From assembly GCF_947489365.1 (NCBI RefSeq), contig NZ_CANLDB010000001.1:620001-684000 (forward strand): 64,000 bases of DNA, read 5' to 3'. Source of the DNA: an uncultured Nocardioides sp. Its GTDB lineage: Bacteria > Actinomycetota > Actinomycetes > Propionibacteriales > Nocardioidaceae. The translations under genes and the position numbers were made by a program. This document shows, one piece after another, positions 25,283 through 34,497 of the stretch (positions are counted from its first letter, which is position 1; the number at the start of each line of letters is the position of its first letter). Under the pieces are notes generated by a model. The model did not search any database. It was not told the origin of the DNA and worked only from the letters and a program-made list of their open reading frames with translations.

Positions 25283-26164
25283 ATGAGTGCTTCGACCCTC
25301 GCCCTCACCGCGCCCTCCGGCCACGTCGGACGACATCTGCTGGCCGACCTGGTGCGCGCCGGCGTACGCCCCCGGGCGCTGACGCACCGCGCCGGGAGCG
25401 TGGAGGACGCGCTGGCCGACCACGTCGACACCCGCGTCGTCGACCTCACCGACGAGGCCGCCACCGGGGCGGTCCTGGACGGCGTCGACGCGCTGCACCT
25501 CACGGTCCCGTCGGTGCCCGCCGAGGACCCGGTCGCGGCGTACGAGCGGATCGGCGCCGGGGTCGCCGCGGCCGTCGAGCAGCACGGCGTGGCCCGGGTC
25601 GTGCTGCAGAGCAGCGTCGGCGCCGAGCTCCGACACGGCGCCGGGGAGATCGACGGGCTGGCGCGGGTCGAGGAGCGACTCGACGCCACCGGCGCCGCAG
25701 TCATGCACCTGCGCTGCGGTTTCTTCTTCTCCAACTTGCTGCTGCAGCTCGACGACCTGCGCTCCGGAGAGGTCGCCGTCCTGCTCCCGATCGACCGGCC
25801 GATGCCCTGGGTCGCGCCCACCGACATCGCCCGGGTGGCGGCCGGGTGGCTGCTGCGCGACGACTGGTCGGGGCGTCACGTGCGGGCGGTGCACGGACCC
25901 GAGGACCTCTCCTGGGACGACGCGCTCGCGCGGGTGTCCGCCGCGACCGGTCATCGTGTGGTCGCCCGCCGGGTCGCGGACGACGACCTGCGCGCGACCC
26001 TGCTCGGCGTGGGGCTGGCGCCGGGGCACGTCGAGGCCGTCCTGGGGATGTCGACGGGGCTGCGTGACGGCTTCGTCCCCGAGCAGGTCCGCGACGCCAC
26101 CACGACCACGCCGACCACGCTCGACGCCTGGGCGTACGACGTGCTGCGCCCGCTCCTGCGCTGA
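25283..26164 (+). CDS. NmrA-like NAD(P)-binding protein (atypical SDR)
   Basis: 293 residues beginning MSASTLALTAPSGHVGRHL. The Rossmann loop APSGHVG (10-16) replaces the usual GATGxxG, common in NmrA/quinone-reductase-2 relatives that bind NADP. The active-site Tyr/Lys pair of classical SDRs is missing, so it may be a redox sensor or a quinone reductase. HLRCGFFFSNLL and PWVAPTDIARVA are family-typical. Divergent from the WYL regulator, which probably controls it. Confidence 0.85.
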   Translation: MSASTLALTAPSGHVGRHLLADLVRAGVRPRALTHRAGSVEDALADHVDTRVVDLTDEAATGAVLDGVDALHLTVPSVPAEDPVAAYERIGAGVAAAVEQHGVARVVLQSSVGAELRHGAGEIDGLARVEERLDATGAAVMHLRCGFFFSNLLLQLDDLRSGEVAVLLPIDRPMPWVAPTDIARVAAGWLLRDDWSGRHVRAVHGPEDLSWDDALARVSAATGHRVVARRVADDDLRATLLGVGLAPGHVEAVLGMSTGLRDGFVPEQVRDATTTTPTTLDAWAYDVLRPLLR

Positions 26165-26170
26165 GCCCGC

Positions 26171-26220
26171 GAAGTGTGTCGATTCACTGTCGCCAGGACG
26201 ACAGCGGATCGACACACTTC
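26171..26220. terminator. Two-part hairpin after the NmrA-like gene
   Basis: Outer arms GAAGTGTGTCGAT and ATCGACACACTTC are perfect over 13 bases. An inner CTGTCG/CGACAG stem closes a 6-base loop. It starts 6 bases after the stop and lies between two genes on the plus strand, so it probably ends the first transcript. It has the same AGTG...GAT arm layout as the hairpins at 4424 and 18084. Confidence 0.6.
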
Positions 26221-26249
26221 ACGCGGGGTGGCCGGGGTACCCCCTCCCC

Positions 26250-26741
26250 GTGACCGATCCCCGCCCCGACCTCGTCCGCCGCTCGCTCGACCTCGCCCTG
26301 GAGAACGTCGAGGCCGGCGGCAAGCCGTTCGCCTGCCTCGTCGTGGACGCCACCTCCGGCGAGGTCCTCCACGAGGCGACGAACCAGGTCAGCCAGTCCG
26401 GTGACATGTCCGCCCACGCCGAGATCACCGCGATCCGCGAGCTCGCCGCCGCGGGGCGCACCGACCTGACCGGCTGCGACGTCTACGTCACCGCCTACCC
26501 CTGCCCGATGTGCCTCGGCGCGCTCTACTACGCCGCACCCGAGCGGGTCGTGTACGCCGCGTCGCGCGAGGAGGAGGACCAGCACTACGAGGACGGCGGC
26601 CGCTACATGACCCTGGCGACGTTCTACGACGAGTACGCCAAGGCGCCCGCCGACCGGAACCTCCCCGCCGTCCGCGGCGAGGCCGACGGCGGCCCGGAGC
26701 CCGTCGAGCCGTTCCGGCGGTGGACGACCAGGAACGGCTGA
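26250..26741 (+). CDS. Nucleoside/nucleobase deaminase (CMP/dCMP deaminase fold)
   Basis: 163 residues from a GTG start. The zinc site is complete: HAE at 56-58 (zinc His and proton-shuttle Glu) and PCPMC at 84-88 (two zinc Cys). The arrangement and the C-terminal YMTLATFYDEYAK region are like guanine deaminases and related nucleoside deaminases; the exact base cannot be read. It is a stand-alone gene between a terminator hairpin and a convergent flavoprotein gene. Confidence 0.9.
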   Translation: MTDPRPDLVRRSLDLALENVEAGGKPFACLVVDATSGEVLHEATNQVSQSGDMSAHAEITAIRELAAAGRTDLTGCDVYVTAYPCPMCLGALYYAAPERVVYAASREEEDQHYEDGGRYMTLATFYDEYAKAPADRNLPAVRGEADGGPEPVEPFRRWTTRNG

Positions 26742-26757
26742 GCCGGGGTCGGACGGG

Positions 26758-27966
26758 CTAGGCCTCCACGAGGTCCGGCAGCTGCCTCGTCGACTGCGGG
26801 CCGCCGGTGACCTTCTGCGCCACGGTCTTGACCGGCTTGGAGGCGGCGACCTTGGTCGCGAGGCGCAGCGCACCCACGCCGAGGGCGGTCTTCGGGGCCG
26901 CGAGACGGGGGACGCCGCGGGGCAGGTCCTGCGCGTCCTCCACGAGCGGGCGCATCCAGGCGTCGTACGCCGTGAACGCGGCCTCGTCGCCGGCGGGGGT
27001 GCCGTCGGCGGCGGAGAGGTACGCCGCGAGGACGTAGGCGCCCGCGATCGCCAGCGAGGCGCCGCCCCCGCCGATCGGGGTGACGCACCAGGCGGCGTCG
27101 CCGGTGAGCACGACCGACCCGCGGTGCCAGGTCGGCACGCGGACCTGGCGCAGCCAGTCGACGTACAGGTCGTCGGCGGCGTCGAAGCCGTCGAGGATGC
27201 GGGGGACCTGCCAGCCCGCGTCGGCGAACCGCTCCCGCAGCGCCGCGCGCGTCTGCTCGTCGTCGAGGCCGTCGAGGACGGGGGAGTCGGCGAGGAAGTT
27301 GAGGTTGGCCCGGATCGTGCCCTCGTCGTCGGGCCGCAGCGCCGCCTGGCGGGACCCGGGGGCGTGGAAGACGTTCCAGAAGTCGTCGTCGCCGGGGGTG
27401 CGGGGGATGGTCCCGTACGCCGAGTACATGCCGAGCGTCCGCTCCTGGGCCTCCCCGCCGAAGACGAGCTCGCGGGTGCGGGAGCCGACGCCCTCGGCGA
27501 CGACGAGGAGGTCGTACGTCTCGTCGTCGCCGGTCTCGTAGGACACCTCGACGCCGCCGCCGTCGCGCTGGGTGACGGCGGTGACGCGGTCGCCGTACCG
27601 CCACGCGACGGAGTCCTCGCAGGCGTCCATGACGACCTGGGCCAGCGCGCCGCGGAGGATCTCGAGCTCGGCCGTGGGCCCCTCGGAGCCCTCCGCGGTG
27701 TCGACGCCGAACTCGGAGACCACCGTGCCGTCGCCGTCCACGAAGCGGGTGCCGACCTCGCCGGTGTTGCGAGCGCGGACGGCGCCCTCGAGGCCCATCC
27801 GGCGCAGCGCCTCGCGGCCGGTGGCGCGGACGTCGATGTTCTGTCCGCCCGGCCGGAACGCGGGTGCGCTCTCCAGCACGGTCACGGCGAAGCCGACCCT
27901 CGCCAGCCAGAACGCGGAGGCTGCGCCCGCGATGCTGCCGCCGGTGACCAGGACTCGTCGGCTCAT
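26758..27966 (-). CDS. FAD-dependent monooxygenase (PHBH fold)
   Basis: 402 residues from the ATG at 27966, which has GGGAGG upstream and gives the dinucleotide motif VTGGSIAGAASAFWLA near the N-terminus. A longer frame adds an Arg-rich stretch and is rejected. The second FAD motif LTGDAAWCVTPIGGGGASLAI lies in the C-terminal half, as in p-hydroxybenzoate-hydroxylase-like enzymes and tetracycline-modifying relatives. It overlaps the LysR gene by 4 bases, so regulator and enzyme share a transcript. Substrate is unknown. Confidence 0.87.
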   Translation of the reverse strand: MSRRVLVTGGSIAGAASAFWLARVGFAVTVLESAPAFRPGGQNIDVRATGREALRRMGLEGAVRARNTGEVGTRFVDGDGTVVSEFGVDTAEGSEGPTAELEILRGALAQVVMDACEDSVAWRYGDRVTAVTQRDGGGVEVSYETGDDETYDLLVVAEGVGSRTRELVFGGEAQERTLGMYSAYGTIPRTPGDDDFWNVFHAPGSRQAALRPDDEGTIRANLNFLADSPVLDGLDDEQTRAALRERFADAGWQVPRILDGFDAADDLYVDWLRQVRVPTWHRGSVVLTGDAAWCVTPIGGGGASLAIAGAYVLAAYLSAADGTPAGDEAAFTAYDAWMRPLVEDAQDLPRGVPRLAAPKTALGVGALRLATKVAASKPVKTVAQKVTGGPQSTRQLPDLVEA

Positions 27967-28901
27967 GCCTGCGATCCTCCCCGGGGCGCCAAGCCCGCCT
28001 CGTCGTCCCTCCACCGTCGGGCCGTCTCGACGAACTGCGCGACGACCGCGGGCGCGCCGTCGCGGCGCCAGGCGACCTGCAGCGCCACCTGCGGGGGTGA
28101 GCCCTGCAGCGGCCGGAAGACCACCCCGGCCGGGCTGGCGCGGGCGTAGAACGCGGGCTGGAGGGACACCCCGAACCCCGCCGCGACCAGCGCCAGCTGG
28201 GTGTCGATGTCACCTCCCTCGCTGACCACCCGCGGGCTGAACCCGTGCTCGCGGCAGTAGGCCACGACGATGTCGGAGAACTCCACGCCGAGGTGGCGCG
28301 GCCAGCTGACGAAGAGCTCGTCGGCCAGCTCGCGCGGGTCGATCGCCCCGTCCGGGGAGGCGGACGAGGACAACCGGTGGTCGGCCGGCAGGGCGAGCAC
28401 GAGGGGCTCGGCGACCAGCGGCTCCACGACCAGGCCCGGGGTCGGGGCCGCGGCGCGGACGATGCCGACGTCGATGCTGCGGTCGGCCAGGGCGCGCAGC
28501 TGCAGCGCGGTGTCCATGTGCACGAGGTCGAACCGCACGTGCGGGTGGTCGACGGTGAACGCCCGCATCACCTCGGGCAGCACGCTCGCCAGCCCCGTCC
28601 GCACCGAGCCGATCGTGAGCCGGCCCGTGATCCCGTGCGCGGCCTGCCGGGCCGCCTCCACCGCGCGGTCCAGCTCGTGCAGCACCCGCGGCGCCGCCTG
28701 CTGCAGGGCCTCGCCGGCGAGCGTGAGCCCGACCTGCCGGCTCGTCCGGGTGAAGAGCGCGACGCCCAGGTCGCGCTCGAGCAGGCGCACCTGCTGGCTG
28801 AGGGCGGGCTGGCTCAGGTGCAGCCGCTCGGCGGCGCGGCTGAAGTGCAGCTCCTCGGCGACGGCCAGGAAGACCCGCAACCGCCGGGTGTCGACATCCA
28901 T
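27963..28901 (-). CDS. LysR-family transcriptional regulator
   Basis: 312 residues. The N-terminal winged helix (MDVDTRRLRVFLAVAEELHF, SRAAERLHLSQPALSQQ) is a classical LysR DNA-binding domain, followed by a periplasmic-binding-like effector domain. It is divergent from the amine oxidase/Rieske pair with 80 bases between, and cotranscribed with the flavin monooxygenase by a 4-base overlap. It is likely to control both directions. The effector may be the amine substrate, an inference from neighbours only. Confidence 0.92.
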   Translation of the reverse strand: MDVDTRRLRVFLAVAEELHFSRAAERLHLSQPALSQQVRLLERDLGVALFTRTSRQVGLTLAGEALQQAAPRVLHELDRAVEAARQAAHGITGRLTIGSVRTGLASVLPEVMRAFTVDHPHVRFDLVHMDTALQLRALADRSIDVGIVRAAAPTPGLVVEPLVAEPLVLALPADHRLSSSASPDGAIDPRELADELFVSWPRHLGVEFSDIVVAYCREHGFSPRVVSEGGDIDTQLALVAAGFGVSLQPAFYARASPAGVVFRPLQGSPPQVALQVAWRRDGAPAVVAQFVETARRWRDDEAGLAPRGGSQA

Positions 28902-28926
28902 CAGTCGAAACCTATGGAAGGAGTCA

Positions 28927-28936
28927 AGACGCGTCT
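28927..28936. promoter_or_regulatory. Palindrome AGACGCGTCT, candidate LysR operator
   Basis: A perfect 10-bp palindrome centred in the 80-base interval between the divergent LysR and amine oxidase genes, within a longer near-palindrome TCAAGACGCGTCTGA. This is the usual place for a LysR recognition site. Not otherwise supported. Confidence 0.4.
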
Positions 28937-28981
28937 GACGATCTGCTGTCGTGATCGACCGGCACCGGTGAGGGTGGACGC

Positions 28982-30169
28982 ATGAACCGCGACTTCCCGA
29001 TCGTCGTCATCGGCTGCGGCGGCCTCGGCTCGGCGGCGCTCCACTGGCTCGCGCAGGAGGCCGGCGGCGCCGTCCTCGGCCTCGAGCAGTTCGCGCTCGG
29101 CCACGACCGGGGCGCCTCCCAGGACCACTCCCGCATCATCCGGCACGCCCAGCACCAGGACGCGTACGCCGACCTCGCCCCCGCGGCGTACGACGCCTGG
29201 CACGCGGTCGAGGAGGCCTCCGGCGTGCAGCTCCTCACCCGCACCGGCGGGCTGGTGATCGAGGACGTCGCCGCCCGCGAGGGCGTGGCCACCGGCACCC
29301 GCAACATCGCCGGGTACGTCGACGTCATGCGCCGCCACGGCGTCGAGCACGAGCTGCTCGACGCCGACGAGATCACGCGCCGGTGGCCGCAGTTCCGGCT
29401 GAGCGGCTCCGAGCGGGGGATCCACCAGGCCGAGTCCGGCATCGTCGACGCCGCCAAGGCGAACGCCGTCCACGTCGCTCTCGCCCGCGCCGCCGGCGCC
29501 ACCGTCCTGGACGGGACGCCCGTGCTCGCCGTACGACCCAGCGGGCCGCACGTCGAGGTCGTGGCCGCCGAGGAGACGTACGTCGCCGAGCGGGTCGTGA
29601 TCACCGCCGACGCGTGGACCAACCGGCTCCTCGCCGGTCTCGGCCGACAGCTGCCGCTCACGGTCACCCAGGAGCAGGTCACCTACTACGCCACCCCGCA
29701 CCTGCGGCAGTTCGCACCGGACCGGTTCCCGGTCTTCATGTGGCACGGGGCGGACAACTTCTACGGCTTCCCCGTCCACGGCGAGGTCGCGACCAAGCTC
29801 GGGCAGCACAACGGTGGCCACCCGGTCACGGCCGAGACCCGCACCTTCACCCCCGACCCGGTGCGCGAGGAGCGTCAGCTGGCGTTCCTCGCCGAGCACC
29901 TCCCGGACTTCGCGGGCCCACGGCTCTACACGAAGACCTGCCTCTACACCGTGCCGCCCGACCAGCACTTCGTCCTCGACACGCTGCCCGAGCACCGCGG
30001 CGTCACCGTCGCCGTCGGGGCCGGGCACGCCTACAAGTTCGCGAGCCTGATCGGGCAGGTCCTCACCGACCTCGCCCTGCGCGGCAAGAGCGAGCACCCG
30101 CTCGACGACTTCCGTCTCGACCGCCCCGCCCTCACCGACCCGGAGTACACGGCGACCTTCCATGTCTGA
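28982..30169 (+). CDS. FAD amine oxidase, sarcosine oxidase/N-methyltryptophan oxidase (MSOX) family
   Basis: 395 residues. The FAD motif GCGGLGSAAL is at 11-20 and a DRGASQDHSR segment follows, as in monomeric sarcosine oxidase. Cys320 in TKTCLYT fits the cysteine that holds FAD covalently in this family, followed by the conserved PPDQHFVLD. These enzymes oxidise secondary N-methyl amines and release formaldehyde and peroxide. The gene overlaps the Rieske oxygenase gene by 8 bases, so the two probably act in one pathway, perhaps successive N-demethylations of a betaine. Confidence 0.9.
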   Translation: MNRDFPIVVIGCGGLGSAALHWLAQEAGGAVLGLEQFALGHDRGASQDHSRIIRHAQHQDAYADLAPAAYDAWHAVEEASGVQLLTRTGGLVIEDVAAREGVATGTRNIAGYVDVMRRHGVEHELLDADEITRRWPQFRLSGSERGIHQAESGIVDAAKANAVHVALARAAGATVLDGTPVLAVRPSGPHVEVVAAEETYVAERVVITADAWTNRLLAGLGRQLPLTVTQEQVTYYATPHLRQFAPDRFPVFMWHGADNFYGFPVHGEVATKLGQHNGGHPVTAETRTFTPDPVREERQLAFLAEHLPDFAGPRLYTKTCLYTVPPDQHFVLDTLPEHRGVTVAVGAGHAYKFASLIGQVLTDLALRGKSEHPLDDFRLDRPALTDPEYTATFHV

Positions 30170-31412
30170 GCTCTCGATCGCACCCCCGTCCGCACAGCTG
30201 ACCCTGGCCCCCACCACCCCCGGGTGGAGCCTGCCCGCGTCGTACTACGTCGACGAGCGGGTCCTCGCCCTCGAGCTCGAGACCGTCTTCCTCGAGGGCT
30301 GGCTCTTCGCCGGCCACACCTGCGAGGTCACCGAGCCCGGTCAGTACCTGCTCTTCGAGATCGGCGACGACTCCGTCATCGTGGTCCGCGATACCGAGGG
30401 CGTCCTGCACGCCCACCACAACGTCTGCCGCCACCGCGGCTCCCGGATCCGCGACGAGCCGCGGGGACAGGTCCGGGCGCTGATGTGCCCGTACCACCAG
30501 TGGACCTACGGTCTCGACGGGCAGCTGCGGGCGGCCCGGCTCATGGGCGACGGGTTCGCCAAGGGCGGCGTCCGGCTCGGGGCGGTCGCCGTCCGGGAGC
30601 TCGCCGGGCTCGTGTTCGTGTCGCTCGCCGAGGAGCCGCCGTCCTTCGCGCCGATGGCTACGGCCGTCGCCGCGCAGCTCGGGCCCCACCGCCTGGAGTC
30701 GGCACGGGTCGTGCACCGGGCGTCGTACTCGGTGCGGGCGAACTGGAAGACGCTCGTCGAGAACAACCGCGAGTGCTACCACTGCCGCAGCAACCACCCG
30801 GAGTTCCTCGAGTCGAACTTCGAGTTCGGCAGCCACGGCGACCCGCGGCGCAACGACTCCTACGACGACGCGCTGGCGACGGCGTACGACCGGTGGCGGT
30901 CCGACGGCCTCCAGCCCGCGGACGTCAGCTTCCCCGACGGCGAGAGCTTCCGGGTGAGCCGGCTGCCGCTGCGCGACGGGTTCGTCACCGAGTCGATGGA
31001 CGGCGCGCCCGTCGCGCCACCGATGGGGGAGGTGGGTCCCTCGCCGGGAAGCCTGCGGCTCATCACGCTGCCGACGATGTGGGCGCACGCGAACCTCGAC
31101 TACGCGATGACCACCCGCCTGACCCCGGTCGGGGTCGACCGCACGGACGTCGAGGTGTGCTTCCTGGTCGACGCCGACGCGGAGGACTCCGACGTCGACC
31201 TCGAGCGGCTGACGACGGTGTGGACGGCGACCAGCGAGCAGGACTGGGAGCTGTGCGAGGCCAACGCGGCCGGCATCCGGTCCCGCGGCTACCTCCCGGG
31301 CCCGCTGTCGCCGGTGGTGGAGGCGTCGGTCCAGCACTTCCTCGACTGGTACCTGCGGCGGCTCACCGGCTCCGGGCCACGCACCCCACGCACGAGCGCG
31401 CCGTCGGCCTGA
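30162..31412 (+). CDS. Rieske non-heme iron oxygenase, alpha subunit (betaine/stachydrine demethylase-like)
   Basis: 416 residues. The Rieske [2Fe-2S] site is Cys89-x-His91 and Cys109-x2-His112 (CRH, CPYH). The mononuclear iron site includes His207 and His212 within [16 protein letters not shown]. Overall it resembles glycine-betaine and stachydrine demethylases more than aromatic dioxygenases. No reductase partner is in the window. It overlaps the amine oxidase gene by 8 bases. At its 3' end it overlaps the converging DksA-like gene by 50 bases. Confidence 0.9.
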   Translation: MSELSIAPPSAQLTLAPTTPGWSLPASYYVDERVLALELETVFLEGWLFAGHTCEVTEPGQYLLFEIGDDSVIVVRDTEGVLHAHHNVCRHRGSRIRDEPRGQVRALMCPYHQWTYGLDGQLRAARLMGDGFAKGGVRLGAVAVRELAGLVFVSLAEEPPSFAPMATAVAAQLGPHRLESARVVHRASYSVRANWKTLVENNRECYHCRSNHPEFLESNFEFGSHGDPRRNDSYDDALATAYDRWRSDGLQPADVSFPDGESFRVSRLPLRDGFVTESMDGAPVAPPMGEVGPSPGSLRLITLPTMWAHANLDYAMTTRLTPVGVDRTDVEVCFLVDADAEDSDVDLERLTTVWTATSEQDWELCEANAAGIRSRGYLPGPLSPVVEASVQHFLDWYLRRLTGSGPRTPRTSAPSA

Positions 31413-31716
31413 CCTCGAGCCGCGCCCCGGCGATCGGGCCGCCGCACGTCTCGCAGGTGCCGTACGTCCCCGCGTCGAGGCGAGCCAGCGCGGCGTCGAC
31501 CTCCTCGAGGTGCCGTCGCGCACGAGTGGCGAGCGAGCCGACCTGGGAGCGCTCGAACGCGATCGTCGCGCCCTCCGGGTCGTGCTCGTCGTCGGCGTTG
31601 GTGTCGCGGGAGGCGGCGACGACGGCGTCGTACTCCTCGGTCAGCGTGCGCAGGCGGGCGAGCGTCTGCTCGCGCTCGGCCCCCAGCCGGGCGCGCGCCC
31701 CGTCGTCCGCCGCCAC
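31363..31716 (-). CDS. TraR/DksA-type C4 zinc-finger protein
   Basis: 117 residues, GTG start 11 bases after the epimerase stop. A helical coiled-coil-like N-terminal part ([17 protein letters not shown]) is followed by the C4 zinc finger CETCGG...CVGC near the end. DksA/TraR proteins reach into the RNA polymerase secondary channel; short actinobacterial forms are little studied. The last 50 bases overlap the Rieske gene tail to tail. The conserved finger lies inside this overlap region, so the frame is real. Confidence 0.82.
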   Translation of the reverse strand: MAADDGARARLGAEREQTLARLRTLTEEYDAVVAASRDTNADDEHDPEGATIAFERSQVGSLATRARRHLEEVDAALARLDAGTYGTCETCGGPIAGARLEVRPTARSCVGCVARSR

Positions 31717-31727
31717 GGAGCCCCGGC

Positions 31728-32624
31728 TCAGCGCGGGTCGGCGAGCACGTCGCGCCACGAGTGCTCGGGGGAGTAACCGAGCACCCGGCGCGCCTTCTCG
31801 ATCGAGTAGAAGGTCTCGTCCGGACCGAGCTCGCGGCGGACCTCGACGCCCTCGTAGAAGTCGCGGAGGATCTCGTCGGTCTTCGCGGCCACCGACATGT
31901 CGGCGTTCGCGACGTTGAACACCTCGTAGCCGAGGCCGTCGGTCTCGAGGGCCCGGCGCACCAGCTGCGCGAGGTCGCGGGTGTCGATGTAGGCGAACAC
32001 GTTGCGGCGGCGCAGCGAGGGGTCCTTCAGGTAGTCGCCGAAGTACTCCTCGTACTCGTGCGGCTCGATCACGTTGTTGATCCGCAGGCCGTAGATGTCG
32101 GCGCCGGTGCGCTGCTGGAAGGACTGCGCCACGGCCTCGCCGGCGACCTTCGACATCGCGTAGGAGTCCTCGGGGACCGTGGGGTGCTCCTCGTCGACCG
32201 GCACGTAGAGCGGCTTGCGGTCGCCCTGGGCGAAGCAGATCCCGTACGTCGTCTCCGACGAGGCGAACAGGACCTTGCGGATCCCGAGCCGCGTGGCCGC
32301 CTCGAGCACGTTGTAGTGGGCGAGGATGTTGGTCCGGAAGGTCTCGGAGTCGCTCTCGAGCATCGGCCGCGGGATCGCGGCGAAGTGCACGACCGCGTCG
32401 TACGGCGGGTTGTACGGCTCGGCGTCGAGCTGTCCCTGGTTGGAGGGCGCGGTCAGCGCCGAGTACACCTGGCCCACGTCCGTCAGGTCGACCCGCAGGT
32501 CGTCGACGCCGTCGAGGCCGAGGGGCTCGAGGTCGGCGTTCGTGACCTGGTGCCCCTGCTCGAGGAGGTGCTCGACGACGTACTTGCCGGCCTTGCCGGT
32601 CCCACCGGTGAAGAAGATGCGCAT
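31728..32624 (-). CDS. NAD-dependent epimerase/dehydratase (extended SDR)
   Basis: 298 residues. The cofactor loop is GGTGKAG at 7-13 and the active-site pair is YAMSK, with the SSE loop before it ([10 protein letters not shown]). The sequence resembles sugar-nucleotide or uronate-type epimerases; the substrate is not clear. It is followed by the DksA-like gene and is divergent from the sigma factor gene, with 83 bases between starts. Confidence 0.87.
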   Translation of the reverse strand: MRIFFTGGTGKAGKYVVEHLLEQGHQVTNADLEPLGLDGVDDLRVDLTDVGQVYSALTAPSNQGQLDAEPYNPPYDAVVHFAAIPRPMLESDSETFRTNILAHYNVLEAATRLGIRKVLFASSETTYGICFAQGDRKPLYVPVDEEHPTVPEDSYAMSKVAGEAVAQSFQQRTGADIYGLRINNVIEPHEYEEYFGDYLKDPSLRRRNVFAYIDTRDLAQLVRRALETDGLGYEVFNVANADMSVAAKTDEILRDFYEGVEVRRELGPDETFYSIEKARRVLGYSPEHSWRDVLADPR

Positions 32625-32707
32625 GGTGGTCCCAACGGCGCCGCGCGCCCACCGTGTTCCCGACCGGGAGCCGCTGACGAGACTCCTCGCAACAGATCGG
32701 GGGTCCC

Positions 32708-33208
32708 GTGCGTCGTAGGGGTGTGAGCGGTCCGGACTTCGACGCGTGGGTCGAGCGGCGCGGCGACGCCCTGCTGCGGCTGGCCTACCTGCTCACCGGC
32801 AGCAGGACGGACGCGGAGGACGTCGTCCAGGACGTCCTGGTCCGCGCCCTGCCGCGCTGGGACCGCATCGCCGCCGCGGACGACGTCGACGCCTACGTGC
32901 GCCGGATGGTCGTCAACGCCCACACCTCGTGGTGGCGGCGCTGGCGCAAGCGGGAGACGCCCGTCGAGCAGGTCCACCGGACCGGCCACCTCGAGCCGGT
33001 CGAGCCCCGCGACGACGCGCTGTGGCGCGCCTGCCTCGCCCTGCCCGCCGACCAGCGCGCGGCGGTGGTGCTGCGCTTCTACGAGGACCTGACGTACGCC
33101 GAGATCGCGGCCCTGGCCGGCGTCCGTGAGGGGACCGTGCGCTCGCGGGTCTCCCGCGGGATCGCCGCACTGCGCATGCAGGTCGCCACCCTGGAGGACG
33201 TCCGATGA
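32708..33208 (+). CDS. ECF sigma factor, SigE family (cassette 1)
   Basis: 166 residues. Region 2 is seen in [20 protein letters not shown] with the [14 protein letters not shown] segment. Region 4 is [24 protein letters not shown]. The GTG at 32708 is used; another GTG at 32723 is possible. The next gene overlaps by 4 bases and encodes a single-pass membrane protein likely to hold the sigma factor, so this is a sigma/anti-sigma-like cassette. A second one lies at 36228-37741. Confidence 0.9.
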   Translation: MRRRGVSGPDFDAWVERRGDALLRLAYLLTGSRTDAEDVVQDVLVRALPRWDRIAAADDVDAYVRRMVVNAHTSWWRRWRKRETPVEQVHRTGHLEPVEPRDDALWRACLALPADQRAAVVLRFYEDLTYAEIAALAGVREGTVRSRVSRGIAALRMQVATLEDVR

Positions 33209-33972
33209 CCGACCTCGAGACCCGCCTGCGCGACGGCCTCACCCGGGCGGCGTACGACGCCCCCACCGCCGCCGGGCTGGCGGCGCGGGTGCGGGCGCGA
33301 CGTCGTACGCGCCGGACGACGACGACCGCCTGGAGCGCCGGCGTCCTCGTCGCGGCGGTCGTGGCCCTGATCGCGGTCGTGCCCGGGCTCCTCGGGAGCA
33401 CCGGAGGCGAGGTCGGGGTGTCCGACTCCCCGTCGGGCGAGCGGACCCTCGAGGGCGGCTGGCGCACGGTGACCCTCTCGGAGGGCGGGAGGAACAGGCT
33501 CGAGATCGACCTCCCCGAGGACTGGCCGGAGAACGGCCTGTTCACCTACCCCGCCGACCGCCGTGATCGTGAGCGGGCGCAGGGCCGGGTCAGGGCCGGC
33601 ATCGACAGCGTCGTCGGCCAGGTGCTCGTGGGGGACACGATGATCTCCGTGGACGTGCGGTCCGCTGCCACGGTCCGCCGGGTCCTGGCCTCCGCGCGCC
33701 CCGGCGGCACCCCTGCCGCCGAGGTGACCGGCTGGGAGACCGAGACCGTCTCCGACGAGTACGGCGAGGTCACCGCGCAGGTGCCGGACGACCCCCGGGT
33801 CGAGGTCCGCCTGCTCGACGGCTTCCCCGACTGCGAGCCGGGTCGGTCGCCCGCCGAGCCCGACGGGGAGGGCGGGTGGTCGGCGACCCTGTGCCGTGAC
33901 CGTGTCGTCGTGGTCGACGCCCCCACCCAGGCGCTCGCCGACGTGGTCGCCGCCACCGTGCGGGGCTACTGA
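33205..33972 (+). CDS. Membrane protein paired with SigE-type sigma factor (putative anti-sigma)
   Basis: 255 residues. A cytoplasmic N-terminus of about 40 residues, ending in Arg-rich RARRRTRRTT, precedes one membrane helix at about 43-63 and a 190-residue extracytoplasmic domain with two Cys. The 4-base overlap with the sigma gene and the topology fit a negative regulator. There is no zinc-binding anti-sigma motif, so the assignment rests on context. It resembles the product of 36228-37193 in layout. Confidence 0.7.
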   Translation: MTDLETRLRDGLTRAAYDAPTAAGLAARVRARRRTRRTTTTAWSAGVLVAAVVALIAVVPGLLGSTGGEVGVSDSPSGERTLEGGWRTVTLSEGGRNRLEIDLPEDWPENGLFTYPADRRDRERAQGRVRAGIDSVVGQVLVGDTMISVDVRSAATVRRVLASARPGGTPAAEVTGWETETVSDEYGEVTAQVPDDPRVEVRLLDGFPDCEPGRSPAEPDGEGGWSATLCRDRVVVVDAPTQALADVVAATVRGY

Positions 33973-34004
33973 CGACCGTCGGTGCCAGGGGCCAGGATGG
34001 AGCC

Positions 34005-34487
34005 ATGGAGCGCGCCTGGACCTTCACCGACACCGCCGTCACCGTCACCCTCGTCGACTTCGCCGACCCGGCCCTGGCGGGGGAGCCTGACGTCCGGGAG
34101 CGCGGCGTACGCCTCGAGGTGCGGCCGCTGTCCTGGTCGACGACGGGCTCGATCTACTCCTCCCCGGCGATGACGCTGGGGTCGGCCGTGCTGCGGGTCG
34201 ACCTGCTGGAGTCCGCCCCGGGCAAGGCCGACCGCATGCACTGGCACCCGACGATGTCCGACGGGGAGCCCGGCGACCGCAGCTTCGAGGTGACCATGGT
34301 CGACGACCCGGTCGGGTGGACCCGCGACCTGCTGACGACGCTGGACGACCGCATCGGCGCCGACGCCGCGGCCGAGGTCCGTGACGCGACCGAGGACGTC
34401 CTGGCGGAGGTCGAGCGGACGCTCGCGCAGGCGCGCCGGCCGTGGCCGGACGTCGTCCACGACGAGCGGGGCCTCGCCGTCGGATGA
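34005..34487 (+). CDS. Hypothetical protein, 160 aa
   Basis: A soluble protein beginning MERAWTFTDTAVTVTLVDF. The middle contains RMHWHPTMSDGEPGDR, a His-containing loop that may bind metal, and the C-terminal third is helical and acidic. I do not recognise the family. It starts 32 bases after the putative anti-sigma gene and ends 10 bases before the antiporter gene, so it may be cotranscribed with the antiporter. Confidence 0.65.
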   Translation: MERAWTFTDTAVTVTLVDFADPALAGEPDVRERGVRLEVRPLSWSTTGSIYSSPAMTLGSAVLRVDLLESAPGKADRMHWHPTMSDGEPGDRSFEVTMVDDPVGWTRDLLTTLDDRIGADAAAEVRDATEDVLAEVERTLAQARRPWPDVVHDERGLAVG

Positions 34488-34497
34488 GGGCGGCCCG

